Shown here one piece after another: positions 16,769-18,103 of a stretch of DNA of 18,103 bases. The stretch is from assembly GCA_900759335.1 (NCBI GenBank), contig CAAEUX010000026.1, positions 1-18,103 on the forward strand, written 5' to 3'. Every line of letters begins with the position of its first letter. Positions within the stretch are counted from its first letter, which is position 1. Both the position numbers and the translations under genes were made by a program. This DNA is from an uncultured Collinsella sp. GTDB taxonomy: Bacteria > Actinomycetota > Coriobacteriia > Coriobacteriales > Coriobacteriaceae. Under the pieces are notes generated by a model, which searched no databases, was not told the origin of the DNA, and saw only the letters and a list, made by a program, of their open reading frames with translations.

Positions 16769-17974
16769 ATGTCACCAAACAGCGATTCTATCCTTTCCCA
16801 GGAGCTCTCGCGCCGCACTGCCCTCAAGGCCCTGTTCGGCGCCGCTTCTGCGGCAGTTCTTTTTGGCCTGCCCGCTCGCGCCCATGCGGCGGAGGCTTCC
16901 AAAGAAACAACCGATAAACTGAATGCCGCCCAGGCCCAGCTCGACGAGGTTCAGGCCCAGCTCGACAGCATCGCAAATGAGTATGCGGCGCTGGCCAACA
17001 AGAATGCCCAGACCCTCAACGACATCGAGAATGTCCAGGGCAAGATTGACGACACGCAGGCCCAGATCGATGAAAAGAAGGCCGAGCTCAAGAAGAAGCG
17101 TAACGAGCTTTCCGATCGCGTGGCGGCAAGCTACAAGTCGGGTGGGACCAACATCTTGTCGTTGCTGCTTGCTTCTGGCTCGTTTGAGGAGCTCGTCGCC
17201 AACGCGCATTACGTCGAGAAGATCAACAAGAGCGACCGTGACGCTATCGAGGATATCCAGACCATCCAGAAAGAGCTCGATACGCAGAAGTCCGAGCTCG
17301 AGTCGCAAAAAGCCGACTTGGAGAAGCTCAAGGACCAGCAGACTGCTCAGATGCAGGATATGCAGGCCAAGCAGCAGGAGGTCCAGACGGTTCTGAACGG
17401 CCTCTCCGACGATGTCAAGGAGCTCATGGCCCAGCGCGATTCCGAGATTCTCGCTGCCGCTCAGGCCGAGGAGGCTGCCAAGAAGGCTGCCGCCGCCGCA
17501 GCTGCCGCGAACAAGAACAATTCCTACTCGGGTGGTTCAAGCTCGGGTGGCGGATCGTATGCCGGCGGTACCCCGCAGCAGAATGCCGGCTCGGGCAAGC
17601 AGCAGGCCGTCGTCAACGCTTGCTACTCCACGCCCTCGCCTGGCCAGAACTGGTGCGCGGCGTGGGTCTCCAACGTCTTCCGCAACGCCGGCGTTGGTTA
17701 CTTTGGCGGTAACGCGTGCGACATGTTTAACGCTTGGTGCTATAGCTCCGACCGCTCGGCGCTGCAGGTGGGCATGATTGTTGCCGACTCCTCGCATAGT
17801 GGTACCGGCATGCCGGGTCTGATCTATGGCCACGTGGGCATCTACGTTGGCGGCGGCATCGTTATGAGTAACGAGGGCGCCATCACGTCGAGGTCGCTTG
17901 ACTCGTTCATTGGGTTCTACGGCACTGGCTCTGGCGTGCGTTGGGGCTGGCTTGGCGGTATTGCGCTGTCGTAA
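16769..17974 (+). CDS. Secreted coiled-coil peptidoglycan hydrolase with CHAP-like domain
   Basis: The 401-aa protein begins with a Tat-like signal: SRR at residues 14-16, a hydrophobic stretch, and a cleavage site near AHA-A (about 40/41). Residues about 42-245 are Gln/Glu/Lys-rich heptads typical of the coiled coil of PcsB/CwlO-type hydrolases, which are often controlled through FtsEX. An Ala run and a Gly/Ser/Asn linker (about 245-285) lead to a Cys/His hydrolase domain of CHAP/NlpC-P60 type, with Cys296 in NWCAAWVSNVF and His355 in YGHVGIYVGGG; SNEG may supply the third residue. It probably cuts peptidoglycan peptides or crosslinks at the cell surface. GGAG 7 bases before the ATG supports the start. 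The structured element begins 20 bases after its stop. CHAP versus NlpC/P60 cannot be decided by eye. Confidence 0.85.
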   Translation: MSPNSDSILSQELSRRTALKALFGAASAAVLFGLPARAHAAEASKETTDKLNAAQAQLDEVQAQLDSIANEYAALANKNAQTLNDIENVQGKIDDTQAQIDEKKAELKKKRNELSDRVAASYKSGGTNILSLLLASGSFEELVANAHYVEKINKSDRDAIEDIQTIQKELDTQKSELESQKADLEKLKDQQTAQMQDMQAKQQEVQTVLNGLSDDVKELMAQRDSEILAAAQAEEAAKKAAAAAAAANKNNSYSGGSSSGGGSYAGGTPQQNAGSGKQQAVVNACYSTPSPGQNWCAAWVSNVFRNAGVGYFGGNACDMFNAWCYSSDRSALQVGMIVADSSHSGTGMPGLIYGHVGIYVGGGIVMSNEGAITSRSLDSFIGFYGTGSGVRWGWLGGIALS

Positions 17975-17994
17975 CGATAAGTTGGGCCGGGACA

Positions 17995-18103
17995 GTCCGA
18001 GAGGCATAAGGTTGCCTGCTCGGACAGTCCTGCTCGCGCGGAGAGCACATTAAGTGCTCTCCGGCTCGTGCGGAACTCGCGATCAACCTTATGCCTCTCG
18101 GAC
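17995..18103 (+). ncRNA. Structured hairpin element, copy 2 (candidate RNA)
   Basis: Bases 17995-18014 are the exact reverse complement of 18084-18103 (20-bp closing stem). The 69-nt interior (18015-18083) carries the same blocks as copy 1: CCTGCTC, ACAGTCCTGCTC, a 9-bp hairpin with loop ATTAA, and TCGTGCGGAACTCGCGAT. The inner hairpin stem differs from copy 1 by two compensated pairs, and CGCG/CGTG below it includes a G-U pair on this strand. It starts 20 bases after the stop of the CHAP-like gene, so it could act as a 3'-end structure of that message. CTCGGAC at 18019-18025 can compete with the right arm for GTCCGAG at 17995-18001. The window ends with the stem, so any T-tract is not visible. 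Confidence 0.6.

Overview
The window most likely comes from a Coriobacteriia gut actinobacterium, probably Collinsella. The DNA is GC-rich with GC-ending codons. It has a CwlM-type peptidoglycan-binding protein typical of actinobacteria, and a starch/maltodextrin utilisation locus. The genus is inferred from gene content and sequence style, not from a database search. No phage, transposase, CRISPR or rRNA sequence was seen.

Layout. 1-497 has no protein gene and is full of palindromes: a 107-nt structured element (copy 1), a terminator-like hairpin, a 60-bp perfect palindrome, a GC-rich palindromic element that repeats 16 bases of the neighbouring tRNA, and the tRNA terminator. On the minus strand follow tRNA-Gln(UUG) (498-572), a CwlM-like protein (611-1516) and a polyprenyl diphosphate synthase (1656-2681). 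2797-16502 is a carbohydrate block. It holds a PTS EIIC-EIIB-HAD phosphatase fusion (2797-5247, minus), a divergent GntR/UTRA regulator (5472-6191, plus), an ABC importer operon of binding lipoprotein, two permeases and ATPase (6498-10863, plus), glycogen/maltodextrin phosphorylase (11319-13586, minus), 4-alpha-glucanotransferase (13715-15220, minus) and UDP-glucose 4-epimerase (15441-16502, minus). The gap 6192-6497 holds a terminator, two operators and a leader with hairpins. The gap 10864-11318 holds two terminators around three tandem inverted-repeat units. A secreted coiled-coil/CHAP-like protein (16769-17974, plus) ends the window, followed at once by copy 2 of the structured element (17995-18103).

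How the genes work together (inference). The ABC importer takes up maltodextrins. GlgP releases glucose-1-phosphate from them, MalQ rearranges short glucans, and GalE links the hexose-phosphate pool to UDP-galactose. The PTS fusion brings in a related sugar as a phosphate, and its HAD domain may dephosphorylate it. Five near-copies of the palindrome TTGTTTAAACAA lie upstream of the PTS gene, the regulator, the ABC operon and malQ. They suggest one local regulon, probably run by the GntR/UTRA protein.

The least explained signal is the pair of structured elements at the two window ends. Four core blocks are nearly identical, while a perfect 19-20 bp closing stem differs at 12 of 19 aligned positions and stays fully paired in both copies.
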